Source: Flavobacterium sp.
Lineage (GTDB): Bacteria; Bacteroidota; Bacteroidia; Flavobacteriales; Flavobacteriaceae
DNA length: 14,875 nucleotides
Direction of reading: 5' to 3'
NCBI RefSeq assembly: GCF_021151785.1
Contig: NZ_JAGKWP010000061.1
Coordinates: 1-14,875, forward strand
In this document: piece by piece, positions 14,765-14,875 of the stretch
Layout of the letters: each line of letters opens with the position of its first letter
Position numbering within the stretch: the first letter of the stretch is position 1
Program-made: the position numbers and the translations under genes
Notes under the pieces: model-generated
What the model was told of the DNA's origin: nothing
The model's database searches: none
What the model saw: the letters and a program-made list of their open reading frames with translations, nothing else

Positions 14765-14875
14765 AAATAAAAAAAAGGTAACTTTTACACTTTTAAAAAA
14801 ATTTATTGTTTAAAAAATGTGGTTTTTAAAAAATTAAATATTTGTTTTTCAATACTTTATAATCAACTATTACGT

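Noticed and set aside
14821..14875. Possible plus-strand promoter (AATATTTG at 14837, TTG at 14806)
   Set aside because: The -7 box has a mismatch in its TA and the spacing of about 28 bases is too long for the flavobacterial consensus.

Overview
The window looks like chromosomal DNA from a Flavobacterium-like member of the Bacteroidota. The evidence is a strongly AT-rich composition, A/T-rich ribosome-binding regions without a strong Shine-Dalgarno, a C-terminal type IX secretion (T9SS) sorting domain, and a seven-gene maltose/starch operon in the flavobacterial style (GH65 + beta-phosphoglucomutase + GH97 + SusA-like GH13). All genes are intact except the one cut by the left edge. I see no RNA genes, CRISPR arrays, insertion sequences or prophage parts, and no gene-free stretch longer than 300 bases.

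Left part (1-3822), unrelated genes. The 3' end of a secreted or adhesive protein (fibronectin type III module plus T9SS type A tail) is followed by a closely spaced pair of unrecognised genes: a four-helix membrane protein and an exported 336-residue protein. A strong intrinsic terminator ends this pair at about 2147. A TetA-type major facilitator (MFS) exporter follows on the + strand. Its stop codon overlaps the stop of a convergent gene for a small retropepsin-like aspartic protease.

Right part (3939-14665), a minus-strand operon read right to left: SLC45/sucrose-transporter-like MFS permease, beta-phosphoglucomutase, GH65 maltose phosphorylase, exported GH97 alpha-glucosidase (SusB type), exported GH13 neopullulanase/cyclomaltodextrinase (SusA type), exported serine esterase of the esterase D/enterochelin-esterase fold, and a lipoprotein GH13 alpha-amylase. 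Gaps run from 0 to 45 nt, and an intrinsic terminator lies at 3873-3907. The 210 nt upstream of the permease hold a candidate flavobacterial promoter and a chain of four alternating TTAT(C)/GATAA elements.

Inferred pathway: the amylase and SusA-like enzyme cut alpha-glucans or maltodextrins outside the cytoplasm. GH97 trims products to glucose, while the MFS permease imports maltose. In the cytoplasm GH65 splits maltose with phosphate into glucose and beta-glucose-1-phosphate, which PgmB turns into glucose-6-phosphate. The usual SusC/SusD pair, a LacI-type or SusR-type regulator and a glucokinase are not in the window; the first two would be expected beyond the right edge.

Most of this is a recognisable system. 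The less ordinary points are the mutually exclusive inverted repeats in the operon leader, the esterase inside the starch operon, the uncharacterised pair at 489-2055, and the fully overlapping convergent gene ends at 3385-3388.
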